Assembly (NCBI RefSeq): GCF_035222275.1
Contig: NC_085883.1
Location: forward strand, 1,240,001-1,304,000
DNA from: Podospora bellae-mahoneyi
Lineage: Eukaryota > Ascomycota > Sordariomycetes > Sordariales > Podosporaceae
Reading direction: 5' to 3'
DNA length: 64,000 nt
This document shows positions 1 to 10,772 of this stretch, in pieces. Position 1 is the stretch's first letter. Each line of letters begins with the position of its first letter. A model generated the notes under the pieces. It saw only the letters and a program-made list of their open reading frames with translations, made no database searches and had not been told where the DNA came from. The position numbers and the translations under genes were made by a program.

Positions 1-1784
1 ACTTACTTTACATCAGGTTTTGCGCCCAGAGGCCGATGTCCTTATTGCAACAATACCTTTGGCAGGCCTTCAGTCTCAACAGTCCGACGTCTTACGTGTT
101 GTATGCTGTCGGCATTTGACGACATTCCAAAGGCGCCGAGGGCGTGGAAAATTTGGTTTGAGGAACCGGTCACTGACAGCGTGCATCACCGATGCAGCAA
201 GTGGTTGCGTCAGCCTCCGAAGATCAGGAGCAGCCGCTTTCTGTGCGTCTGGTCAAGGTGTGTGTGTGTGTGTGTTTCCTATCGGTGTATCTTGCCGGAC
301 CCCCCTCCGTGATGCCCGCAATGACGAGATGACCCACCAAGCCTGCAACCACCACAAAACAGGGGACTAACCCTCACGCCAAAGGGAAGCAGCGGTCACG
401 AATTACAATCAACAGGCGAGATGTAATTGCCAGAAAAGAGAGGCTGTGACCCTCTGGAGGATGTGATCACTCCCATCTCGGTACATTTTTCTCCATGTCC
501 CAGCTGGGCATACAGCTACTTACATACAGGTTACTACTCACACAGCACGAACCCTATCAACATGTTTGGTCGCTTCCATCAGAGCTGCAAGCGATCTCTT
601 GTCTCCCTCCCCAGTCTGTGCTGGATTCTGCACCAGGACTGCTTTGTCAGATCTTACTTTCCACGTCTTCATTTGGACCCTCGATCCTACCGCCATTCAC
701 GTTCTAAGCGAGGGCCGTTTGCTGTCATGCTTGACTTACACGCAACCTCTGGATCCACCGCCAAGAAATTACCCGCGTCCAGCTATGCTACCTACGACAC
801 CCTTCAAGCCTTACGCTGTGTTACTTATCGGTCCGGGGTGATGGTGCAAGTAAGATTGGGGCCGAGAGTAACGCCCCTGGTGCATTATAGCTTCTCTTCC
901 TAGCTATGATCCGATATCTAGTTTATGGACAGACTTCTGCTCTCGGCGGTAACCCGGCCACTGGTGTCCAACAAAAACCTCACCTTGTTTTTTTGGTGAT
1001 GGGTTCACATCTCTTATCTTTTTGGGTGTGTGGTATCAGGACCTAACTCTCGGCCTGTTGGACGGGCAAGCATGCTGCAGGATCAAGTAGGTACCTATTC
1101 AGGATGGTGTTGCAGTTGCAGTTCTTTAACCACTAGAGCTATGGCTGGGTTTTCTATCCACGTTGCATCAACCATGTCGGTTGTTGCGCGCGGTGGAACT
1201 TCTCAACCAGGCCTTTGTTCGGGGCATATTCCGCCCATCGATGAGATCTTCAACCTGTCGCCCATCTATCTACTCGACCAGATTGACCACGGCACATGAA
1301 AAGCCAGTCCAACCTTGGTGGGAAGCTCCGAGCAGCCAGCAGATTGGTGGAGATGGACAGTTGAATTTACCTCGCCAGCATGTCGAACCGCTCCCTGACT
1401 GCAACATTATTTGGGCGCTTCTACAAGGGCCCATCGCGGAACTGCTGACTGATGAGAAGGTGTTTCTTACATGATATCACGACACGTTCCAGGTTGGTGG
1501 GAAAAGCAGTAAAGATGAGTGCAATAACAAAAACTTTTATTTCTAAAGCAGATTTCTAAGACAAGGCAGATGTTGACAAGACACGGGCGACAACCACATT
1601 CCAAATGCAAACTGCTGGACTCCACGCGACTGTGACTCGAAGCAAAACCAAAACTCCTCCACCGTTTTACGCACTTATCCTGACGGTAGACCAGCTACGG
1701 CGAGGACAAAGGATTTGTTAGTATACGGACAATAATAAACCATGGACGATGCAGAAACGACGGGATAGTGTTGGGTAGGGAGGG
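1..1784. other. no gene recognised
   Basis: Several open frames of up to about 158 codons exist on the plus strand, but their translations look like chance frames. They are rich in Ser, Cys, His and Arg, show no domain, and overlap each other in different frames. A short GT microsatellite lies at 258-275. The right end is probably the 3' flank of the minus-strand gene that stops at 1785. Confidence 0.5.
258..275. repeat. (GT)9 microsatellite
   Basis: Nine uninterrupted GT dinucleotides, visible directly, in a non-coding stretch. Confidence 0.9.
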
Positions 1785-3632
1785 TTAGTCAAACCTGAAG
1801 CCGGCCAGTCGAGCCCCAAAGTAGATAGAGGGGAAGGTAGCCCACGTAAAGTGAAACCAGCTGACAAAGGTGAGGTAGGGCATGTTCCCAAAGCAGCCCC
1901 CGTTGATGTACCCACCATACCCGCCAACCATGATGAGGTTCCACTGGTAGGCGTACACGAGGGAGCCGAGGAGGAGGAGGAGAAGGATGAGATCTTGCCA
2001 GGAGAACTCGCTCCCCTTGTTGTTATCAGATTCCTTCTCGGCAGTAACAGTAGTAGTAGCAGCAGTAACTGTTGTTGGGATAGGCCTAATGATTTTGGAG
2101 GGAGAGACAAAATCAGGGGGGCTCTTGCTGCTCTTAGGGGAACCGTTAGTTAAACTGCCACTCTTGGAGGTGGCTTTCTTGGGAGTGGTGGGAGGGGTCT
2201 TCTTTGGGGTCACAGGGGGGTCGGGGTTGAATACCTTGAGGGGCCTGCGTACCGTTTGCTGGAAGAGATATGGAGCGAGGGCGCTGGGGGAAATTTTGTC
2301 CCAGTCGACGTCAGTGGGGACCTTCCACACGTACTCACCGGGCTGTTCCCACGCCGAGGCGGAGTACTGGCCCGACCTGACGGTGCCGGTGCTGTCCGAG
2401 TTGACTGTGCCTGACTTGCCGGTGGGGGTGGCGGGTTCCTCCTTGAAGGGGTTGCGGAGTTTATTTATGGAAGGCCAGTCATAGATCGACTCGATGACCT
2501 TGATCATCCAGTCCGGGAGGGACTCACCCTCCTCGAGGTCATGGTAGATCTCGAGGGCGCGGACGTCGCGCTTGAGGGCCTTTTCCCGGTCGGTGAGGGT
2601 GGGGTCGTCGGAGTATTGGAGGTAGTCGGGGTAGCGGAGCGAGAGAGGGTTGGGGTGGGAGTAGTAGAGCTGGTCTGCGGGAGTGTTTTCGACGAGCTTG
2701 GCCCGGGCGAGCTGCTGCTCTCGGGTTGGTCGCCAGTGGTAGTTGAAGGTGTCAACCGGTTCGGTTTTTTTGGTTTCAGGCAAGTGGCTTTCAGTAAGGA
2801 TGGCTCCGTCGTCACCTCCGGACCAACTGTCCTGAGATTTGTCCTCAGAGGAGGATGTGAGAGGCTCGGTGGAGGTGGATCCGGTAGAATCACTAGTAAA
2901 GTTGAATATAAACCTCCTGACGCCCGTTGTGGTACCAGCGTTGTTCCACGTGTTATCAACAGGTTCTGTGTTTTCCCATCTGTTATAAGTGGTCTCCTGT
3001 GGCTTACCAGCCTTCGGAGTCTCCTTATCAGATGGGGAGGGGTTGATTGTGGGGGAGGTGGCCTTCTCAGAGACAGCGGGAGAGCTGCCCAACTGAGAGA
3101 CAGTGGGAGAGTTGAGGGTATCCTCGTCCAACTTGTTACCGTTGTCCTTGAACTTGTCCGGAGTGACACTGCGGGTCTGGTCCTGGTCATACTTGAATGA
3201 TGAAGAAGAGGTGCTGTTCACTTCCGTAGGGTCATGGATGACCGTCACAGGGTCGGAATTGGTAGATCCGGCAGAAGGGCTGGGTTTGACAGGGCTTTGA
3301 TCAGTGTTCCTTCCGTTGGGGTAAAAAATGACCATCACCGGGTCTGAATTGGTAGACCTGGCAGGGGAAGCGGACTTGGCAGATTTGGCAGAGGAAGCGG
3401 AGTCAATAGATTCGGCAATAGAGTTGGAATCGGTCTCAGCACCAGTCTCAGTCTCGGGCTCGGCATCAGTATCGGCCTCAGTATCGGTCTCGGTCTCGGA
3501 CTGAGTATCAGGTTCGGAGTTCTGCTGGTGCTCTTCGAGGGCAGAGTATGTGGAGTCGGGATCAAAGCCGCTGATGGACCCGCGATGAGGTCGAATCACA
3601 GACCCAAAAGCGTTCTGAATGGCCTCAAACAT
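1785..3632 (-). CDS. orphan acidic Ser/Thr-rich protein with C-terminal membrane segments
   Basis: Single-exon frame of 615 codons from the ATG at 3632. I do not recognise the family. The first 80 residues are rich in Glu, Asp, Thr and Ser (E/D-T repeats). A short motif, STNSDPV[MT]VI, occurs twice near residues 95-135. The middle is low-complexity and likely disordered, with one more ordered stretch around residues 300-400 (WRPTREQQLARAKLVE, then RDVRALEIYHDLEEG). The last 70 residues hold two hydrophobic segments: one Leu-rich (LILLLLLLGSLVYAYQW) and one aromatic (YLTFVSWFHFTWATFPSIYF), with a Gly/Tyr-rich loop between. There is no N-terminal signal peptide, so a C-terminally anchored protein with a large soluble N-terminal part is the simplest reading. 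The length of the open frame and its biased composition support it as coding. Confidence 0.7.
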   Translation of the reverse strand: MFEAIQNAFGSVIRPHRGSISGFDPDSTYSALEEHQQNSEPDTQSETETDTEADTDAEPETETGAETDSNSIAESIDSASSAKSAKSASPARSTNSDPVMVIFYPNGRNTDQSPVKPSPSAGSTNSDPVTVIHDPTEVNSTSSSSFKYDQDQTRSVTPDKFKDNGNKLDEDTLNSPTVSQLGSSPAVSEKATSPTINPSPSDKETPKAGKPQETTYNRWENTEPVDNTWNNAGTTTGVRRFIFNFTSDSTGSTSTEPLTSSSEDKSQDSWSGGDDGAILTESHLPETKKTEPVDTFNYHWRPTREQQLARAKLVENTPADQLYYSHPNPLSLRYPDYLQYSDDPTLTDREKALKRDVRALEIYHDLEEGESLPDWMIKVIESIYDWPSINKLRNPFKEEPATPTGKSGTVNSDSTGTVRSGQYSASAWEQPGEYVWKVPTDVDWDKISPSALAPYLFQQTVRRPLKVFNPDPPVTPKKTPPTTPKKATSKSGSLTNGSPKSSKSPPDFVSPSKIIRPIPTTVTAATTTVTAEKESDNNKGSEFSWQDLILLLLLLGSLVYAYQWNLIMVGGYGGYINGGCFGNMPYLTFVSWFHFTWATFPSIYFGARLAGFRFD

Positions 3633-4672
3633 GGTGAGTTGTGTTTGTGGTTGTGGTGTGATAGGTGTCTGGGGTATGGTCTAAGGAATACTGTCAAAGT
3701 ATTATCATAGCAGGTGTCCTGTTGTTGAAGTAGTGTTTAATCAGTATGTCGGTATTTCCACACCAGGTGTTTTGTTGTCAATGTAGTGGATGTTGGAGTG
3801 TCTGTTCCAGCTTTTTTTCAGGACTTGAGTTGGAAAGACAGCGTGCTTTAATACCTAACCAAGAGACATCATAAAGATGTTTCACTTATGATGCTTGAGA
3901 GAAGGGCTTGTTCTTTCCATAATGACTTGTTTTGTTGTATTATGACAAGCCATAATGGAAATGGGTGTGCTTATTTTAGGATGCGTAAAAGTGATATAAT
4001 GTCTATTGTCTTTTAAGTCTTTGTCCCTCCTGAGACCTCACGATGGAAGAATAGCATCAAGTTACTTTTGGGGTGGAGTTTCTGTCTTACCAATTGCGCC
4101 TTGCTTCTTTCCGATGAATCTAAAACACAGTCCAGGTCATCATTGAGCAAGGGTCAAAAGTGGGTGGATGATGTGCTCGGGCGGGTATTTGGTCGTTTGG
4201 ATTCTCTACCAACGGACTCCGTACAGACAGTGTTGAAGATGACCTTGTTGCAGATTTGAGGCTCGTCAGCATATCTTCCGCACCACTCGCACCTAGTGCA
4301 GCCGTACTAAATCTGAGCGCCAACGTGAGAAAACGTGGAGTATGACGGTCCAGAATATCGGCCGTTTCATGGTCGCCTTCTTGTCTCGTTTCCTATACAA
4401 CCAGAAAGAAAGAAAAAAAAGCTGTGGATACTCGGACCTCGCACAAAAAAATACGAATGAGCAAAACTCCCGCTAAAACAAAACCAAAGCAAGTAGACAC
4501 CCCCGTCCCCTAACCAATGTGCTGGTATCAATCTATAAACGAAAAACCACCCACTCCACACAAAACGAGACATGTAATATTCAAGAATAGACGTCACATC
4601 ACACTAGTTTTTGTGCCCATCAAATATGTAGAGTCGAAATAAAGCAAAGTGGATAGAAATCTGGACTGGAGA
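3633..4672. other. intergenic, no gene recognised
   Basis: About 1 kb between two minus-strand genes. It should contain the promoter of the gene starting at 3632 and the 3' region of the RTA1-like gene ending at 4673. AT-rich stretches occur around 3830-4020. No convincing coding frame is seen. Confidence 0.5.
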
Positions 4673-6051
4673 CTAATCCCACAGATCATTACTTCTCACC
4701 ATTTTGGATGTTGGCTCCGGGCTTGTCGGCCCACGTGGCGAGCTCTTGGCTTTCTTCCAACTTCCATCCTGATACTGCCCAGGTGATGCCGCTGTCATGA
4801 ACATCTTTGGGCTCTGCTCAGGAGAGATATATGGCATAGTGCCTGTCGGCGATTGCTCGTAAGGCGCGCGCTGATAGACGGGGTTGTTTCTCGGAGAAGC
4901 GAGAGAAGGCTCAAGCGGTGAGGGGCGGTGTCCTAACGGGCGAACAGACGATGGAAGCCCCGAGCCGGCATGGCTGGGTGTGTAAGGTGATGGTACCTCG
5001 GAGGCGTTATATGGCTGCGATAAATGGCGCTTGTGGAGGATCTGCCTTCGGGAATGGCGATGAAAGTGCCGTCGCAGAGGGAGGTCGCTGAGGGCGTCGG
5101 GGGATGCCAATGGGGAGGTATCGGTCCACGAGGGTCCAAAGGCGCGCCCTACTGGCCAAAGTGTGAGGATAAGAATCGCTAGAAGAACGAGGGTGTCGTC
5201 GAGGAGAAAAGATGCGACTTGGGAAACGGCAAGCGAACTGCCAAGACCGCCGGAAGACCCAGTGATTCGCAAGGCGGTTCGAAGTACAAGGAGACATCCA
5301 GCTGCTTGGACAACCAACATAAATTGTTTGAATCGGCGAGATGAGTATGTTGCAGAGAAGGTATTGTCCAAGATGTAGCGTCGATGGTCGATTTTGTACC
5401 AGAAATAGCGATAACCACCCAAGAAGGCGACCAGAGTCGTAGTTTGGAAGGCAAGTCCTGTCAGCAGAATGTTGACGGCCTGATCAACCTGTAAACACAT
5501 ACATTAGTATTCTAGTTTCGACAAAACAGCGGTTTTTCGATTGGAAAACAGGATCATACCTGTGACGCTGATGTTGCGCTGGCAGCATAAATAATGCCCA
5601 CGGATTGAAAGACCAAAGAAAAGATATCCATGATCGTAAAGAAGATGTTGATGTAGAGGGCGTTGGAGACGAGCCGAAATTCCTGACCGTAGAGCACAGT
5701 GACATGAGGCAGAACAAGGTAGATGGCTGATCCGACAAAGGTAGCTCCCCAGTGCGTTCCGACCATATACACCGCAAAGTACGCTGGACTTGCAGACTCG
5801 GTGCCGAGAAATATCCTTGCTACATGGGCGACAACTTCGACGATGAGGGCCGCTGTGAGGAGAGAGGTGTATAATGGTGTCTTGTACCGTATTCCTATGA
5901 AGATGTTGAGCGGAACCAAGGCAGCAAAGGCAGCAAGCATTACTGCATTTCCGGCAGGAGGAACCTGGTAGGAGAGAGAGACAGCCTGACCGGGATCCAT
6001 CATGGTGGTAATCGTCTGGTTTGTTTGCTGGCGAAGACTTAACTCAGACAA
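4673..6051 (-). CDS. RTA1-like integral membrane protein
   Basis: Two exons, 6051-5560 and 5488-4673, joined in phase 0 across a 71-nt intron (GTATGA..TTTACAG), give 435 aa. Exon 1 and the first half of exon 2 carry about seven hydrophobic segments: AVMLAAFAALVPLNIFIGI, LYTSLLTAALIVEVVAHVAR, THWGATFVGSAIYLVLPHV, INIFFTIMDIFSLVFQSVG and three after the intron. This topology, with the IDIFS/QSVG-type segment and VDQAVNILLTGLAFQ, is typical of fungal RTA1 / lipid-translocating exporter-like proteins, linked in yeast to resistance to toxic lipids and sterol-active drugs. The last 140 residues form a Ser/Pro-rich cytosolic tail. An internal Met (residue 17, MMDPGQ) is an alternative start. The transported substrate cannot be told from sequence. 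Confidence 0.85.
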
Positions 6052-7431
6052 TGGGATTCAGGAAGAGCCAACGGCATCAGTCGAAGTCAGGCCGAGAGTG
6101 AGCATATGATTGCTAAGGCATAGCATCTACCCAGTCCAGAGACGGGTGAGAGTGCCAGAGGTCAGGGGGGGTTATATCAGGAGAGTTGTTGATGTGGGGG
6201 CAGTTTGTTGGCAGACCCGACCGTTTGGATACTGGCTGTCCACGGCGCTTAACCTGCAGTCCGATGGTGACTCGGTTCTAGCCTTGGTTGTGTTGAACAT
6301 CGCCAACTAGGGTACCTGAGTAGGCACCTTATGCTAATAGCTATATCGCACACATTCATATCATTCTGCTCTCCTGCGGAAGGTCTCATAGGAACATGTG
6401 TCCTTTATCACCACGCTAGCTGGTATCTGTCTGTAATTGACCCAAACCTCGACGGTTTCCCAACACCATACTCTGAGTTGTGTTGCTGTGTGGGCTGACT
6501 GACTTGTGCTTGCATGAGAGCCGTGCCGATTGTGATCGGTCTTTCTTTGACCAGGGCCCCGGTTGAGTGGAAATCGCGTTGCAATGAAACATTCTCGGCT
6601 CTTCCGGCCAATCGACTGTGACAGTGGCGCAGAACATCCGGCTCTCTTTGGCGAGATGCCATTCGCGACGTGCATCCAGCCCAGTGCTATCTACATGTTG
6701 GATCCCAACAGCTCGATTTACCCTGGACGCCAATGATAAATACCGAACGCTCAACGGCCCTGGTGCAGCCTAAAGCTTTAGAACCTCACAGGAGAGACCC
6801 CCATACCTAGGCAGAGACGTGTCACATAATGAGAACTTGAAACTCACAAATGGCTGGCAGGGAGTTACATAGTTGTCGTCTGTTGGTGGTTGATCTGCGC
6901 TAGAAGCTGCAGTGTAGAACCAACATCCATATCTAGCGTCGTCCGCATCGGGAATAAAGCCAACATTGAACAGGCAGCCCTGGCTGGACGTTGGGCGAAG
7001 TTGGGTCACAAGGTGAAGATGGTTTTGATAACAAAGAAAGGCTGTTGTTGAAATAAGCGCACGTACCCCCACAGTGCCAAGATACGCTACACCTATTCGC
7101 GACTCGCACTGTGTCAGCTATTGGTCATTGTAAGCGCCGGCTCTTAGTGTTACACTTATGACGTTGATTTGAAGAATTCCACGAGAAACAGCATCCTTCG
7201 CCTCCTGGGACATTACCAACAGCAACAGATACCCTTCTTCAGACGACACGTCTTCCCCTTTGTTCAGAGAAGTACCAGACGCCGTGCATCTACTTCACCA
7301 GGTCGCACGTGGGATTGGACGTCAATTACACTCACATTACGACACCCACAATTTGAGGCATCAGGGTTCAACAGTCACTACCACCACCACCGTGCCGCAC
7401 AGTCTTTAAGCTTTGGGCTTGGCTTGGGCTT
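6052..7431. other. divergent promoter region, no gene recognised
   Basis: Lies between the start of the minus-strand RTA1-like gene and the plus-strand lipase gene, so it should hold both promoters. Small open frames of 60-113 codons show no recognisable domain and are not supported by splice patterns. Confidence 0.5.
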
Positions 7432-8659
7432 GTGCCAATGTCTTCCCTCGTCTGCAGGTCCCCATCTGTCATCTCGACATCTTTGCTCATCCTCCCCTTG
7501 CTCAGACTAGCCGCACCTGCCCGGTCAGTCCAGACGTGCGCCCAAAGACAACCACAACCACAACAAACACGGCGAGCCTCTGGCCCTGTCGCCGTTAGGC
7601 GCTTCTCCGCATCTCTTACCCTTAGCCGCAAGGTTGCGCCAACGGAGGCTGCCCATATCAATGAGGTTCGGAAGACGATAGCCGATGAGTTCGCCCTCAT
7701 CAAAGATGCTTACCGTATGTGGGGTTCCTTGGTGCTTTCCAAGACCAGATCTGAGAGACTGACACTTATCCAACAGAGTCACCCAAACACCCGGTAGTCC
7801 TAGCACATGGGCTGTTAGGGTTTGCCGAATTAAAACTCGGAGGGTCCTACTTGCCAAGCATTCATTACTGGAGAGGGATACAGGAGGCCCTAACGGCCCA
7901 AGGGGCTGAGGTTATCACTGCCTCCGTCCCTCCCAGCGGCTCTATCGAGAAGCGCGCCGCCAAGCTGGCTCAGGATATCGAGGCTCAGGCACAGGGCAAG
8001 AGTGTGAATGTGGTGGCGCACAGCATGGGAGGACTTGATGCCCGCTACATGATCTCGCAGCTCCAGCCAAAAGGGGTCGACGTCAAGTCTCTTGTCACAA
8101 TCGGCACACCTCATCACGGGAGTGCCTTTGCTGATTACTTGATTGACGAACTTGGGCCCAACTACCTGCCTCAGGTTTACAAAGCCTGGGAGCGGGTTAC
8201 CGGTTGGGAGCCAAGCGCTTTTTCCCAGCTGACGCAGAAGTATATGGCGGAGCACTTCAACCCAGCGACCCCTGATGACCCAAACGTCCAGTACTTTTCG
8301 TACGGTGCCATGGTGAACGGAAAGCCTCCATTGCTGAGCATGTTCAGGATATCTCACAAGCTGATTGAGGAACGGGAAGGTCCAAACGATGGACTTGTCA
8401 GCGTAGAAAGCAGTCAGTGGGGTACCTACAAAGGAACGCTCACAGGCGTTAACCACCTGGACCTGATCAACTGGACCAACAGGATTCGGTCTAATCTTCA
8501 GAAGCTGATGGGTCACCCACCTTCGTAAGTCATATTGTTGTGTTTTAAGCATCGACTAATGATTTTAAAGCATGACAGAATCTGACTGAATTGTATAGGT
8601 TCAACGCGGTGGCTTTCTATCTTGGCATTGGAGATATGCTGGCAAAGGAAGGGTTGTAA
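7432..8659 (+). CDS. TGL2: TGL2-like triacylglycerol lipase (alpha/beta hydrolase)
   Basis: Three exons (7432-7714, 7777-8524, 8599-8659) give 363 aa with consistent phases. The N-terminal 70 residues are rich in Arg, Ser and Leu without acidic residues, which resembles a mitochondrial targeting sequence. Mature part: oxyanion region VVLAHGLLGF, nucleophile elbow VVAHSMGGLD (GxSxG-type; catalytic Ser), TIGTPHHGS, a probable acid in GPNDGLVSVESS, and a probable catalytic His in GVNHLDLINW. This set matches yeast Tgl2-type and bacterial-type lipases that hydrolyse acylglycerols. Exon 3 adds FNAVAFYLGIGDMLAKEGL, a usual end for the family. The stop TAA at 8657-8659 overlaps a GTAAGT donor-like sequence, so a longer spliced form is possible. 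The start could also be the Met at 7438. Confidence 0.88.
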
Positions 8660-10772
8660 GTGCCAGAGGGCATGATGCAATGACGCTTGAATCACCGGCC
8701 TCTAGGTATAACGAGTTGGACACGTAATTTCGGTAAAGGCTTTGGGGCATACAATCACGAGCGAATGAAGAATTCATATCATGGGCAGTCTGTAGGTAAG
8801 CACCTTATGGTATCCCTTGTTTACGATATCACCACGAATCTAATATCGTTCCACCATCTCAACTTTATTCACAGTAAATAAGCGTGGCAAAACCGGATGT
8901 TTGGGGCGTTTTCCTGAACCAAGACTATTTGCCGATGCAGTTCATGGACATCAAGGGAATCACTTTGTAGGTGCCGGTTCGGAGGGTGAGCTGGTTACAA
9001 GCTTCACATGCCTTACGACAACAGCGTTGGTTCCAGGTTTACCACGGCAACTGCTGTCAAGAAATCAGCGTGTGTAGCATGGCAAGTGATTATCCGGCTC
9101 CGTCTGCCCAAACGCTAGCACGTGTTCGCCGTCTTTTCTGTGGAAAGTTTGTACCATTGTACCACGTGAAAAATATGCAAAGGAGTCCAGCTGACTTGGA
9201 AGACTGCTGAAACGTGCAAGTGTGCGTTGGCAGATGCTGTCTACCATATTGACGAGGCCGATGATAGTGGTCGACGATTATAGCGGTGGGTAGGGATGCT
9301 CTGATGTCTCTAAATCATGAAATGAGACAGGCATGTAGTAGGTCTTTTGACACTATCGGGGTCCCATTTGAGGACATCCTGATGTAGTCACCATGTGAGA
9401 TACAGTTGTTGGTGATCCCCAGGAAAGCCATTCAGTGTTTTTTTTTTCTGCCGATAGTACCACCACAAAATGCAGAAGAGCCTCGGGGTACAGTTTGGTC
9501 ATGCGCCTGGGTAACAGCAGCTTACATTGGTTCTGTGTATCGTACATTTCTGGGGAAATAGCATGGAAAAAAGGGTCGATGAGGTGCAGTACCTAGCTGG
9601 CTTGCCCAGGAAACGCCAGGCTGGTGATCTTCGTAGTCTAATCCTGATACGGACTAGCGGATCTGCCCCCACATGTCCTGTTTTGAAGCATCGACCCTGC
9701 CGGCCAGAGCAGGCTGGCCGGAGCAGGCTTGCCGGTTGGAGCATCTCTGCTAGCTATCAGGCCTTCCTTTTTCGGATCTTTACTTCCAGAAGTACCCCCC
9801 CCTTCGCAGAGACACAAGACCATCTCAGATACAACCCGGCACAACAGGATGCATCATGTCGTGAATTGCACCACCTCCTCTCTTGCCCATTTTGCCTCAC
9901 TTTCTCGCCTATCCCGCACCATTTCATGAAGAGACTTCCTTACATCAACATAAGGTTCGACCGGTATCACCAAGACGGAAACTAGACCTCTCAGACCATG
10001 AACTCTTTGCAGTAGTACCGTTGCGGCCCTGGGCCCTGCTAAAGATGGGCGCTATCCCAGCCGATATTTTCACATGTCCCATGACACCATGGCCCTCTTT
10101 GGGACACCGACTGTTACATCTCCTACACCTTCTCGACGCGCGCGTGCTCGGCCTTTTTGGTGGTCCTGGATCCTTCGCATGCGACCAACCCAAGCTCCGG
10201 GTATCGCGTCGTCCACTTTGCTGCACTCACACCGCGGCTCAGATATGATGGAGACAAGAAGGAGACAAACCATGCGTCTGAGTCTTGTGTGGAATACGGC
10301 TCGGCACTAGTCTCCGGACAGGCAGCCGTTATACAACGGCAGACCCACGTTTTACCCTCCGCTTCAGCATCTTGACCCCTTAGAAACGACCGGTCACCAC
10401 CAAGCGGCCATCTGGTAACGTCTGGCATGCGCCGTTTCGTGCAGCTAGTATATCTCCCCTGCATTCCCGTTCCTGTGCCTCTGCCTGCCTCCTAGGCACT
10501 AGCTCTGTATCCGCAAACTCTCCTGTCGCTTGCCCGACTCACCCGCTCGCCTCGGGGCAATATTTCCGCTGCGTCTATCTACCGGTGTTTTCTAAAACCG
10601 CTTGTCCGTCGTCATCGTTCTGGTGTAAAGAGTTAAGTCCTCGTTCTCTCTTCCTCTGTTTACTTCGAGTGCCGGACCTTGTGTCCTGAATACCTGACTC
10701 GGACCTGCATGCTTTGCAAAAGCCTCCGGCCTGTTCCTACCCAACCCAGGCATCCATCCACCCACCCGAGCC
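8660..10772. other. intergenic, no gene recognised
   Basis: About 2.1 kb between the lipase and glutaminase genes. Open frames here are short and give no domain. A GC-rich cluster at about 9697-9735 contains a 14-bp imperfect direct repeat (GAGCAGGCTGGCCG-like) and a 7-bp palindromic stem (CCGGCCA/TGGCCGG). The last 300 bases before 10773 are pyrimidine-rich, as expected of a fungal promoter and 5' UTR. Confidence 0.5.

Noticed and set aside
427-1474. Overlapping plus-strand frames of 89-158 codons
   Set aside because: No domain, no consistent splice chain and no codon bias; treated as chance frames.
2504-3200. Long frames on both strands over the 615-aa protein
   Set aside because: Pro/Ser/Thr-rich or Val/Gly-rich shadows of the repetitive acidic gene.
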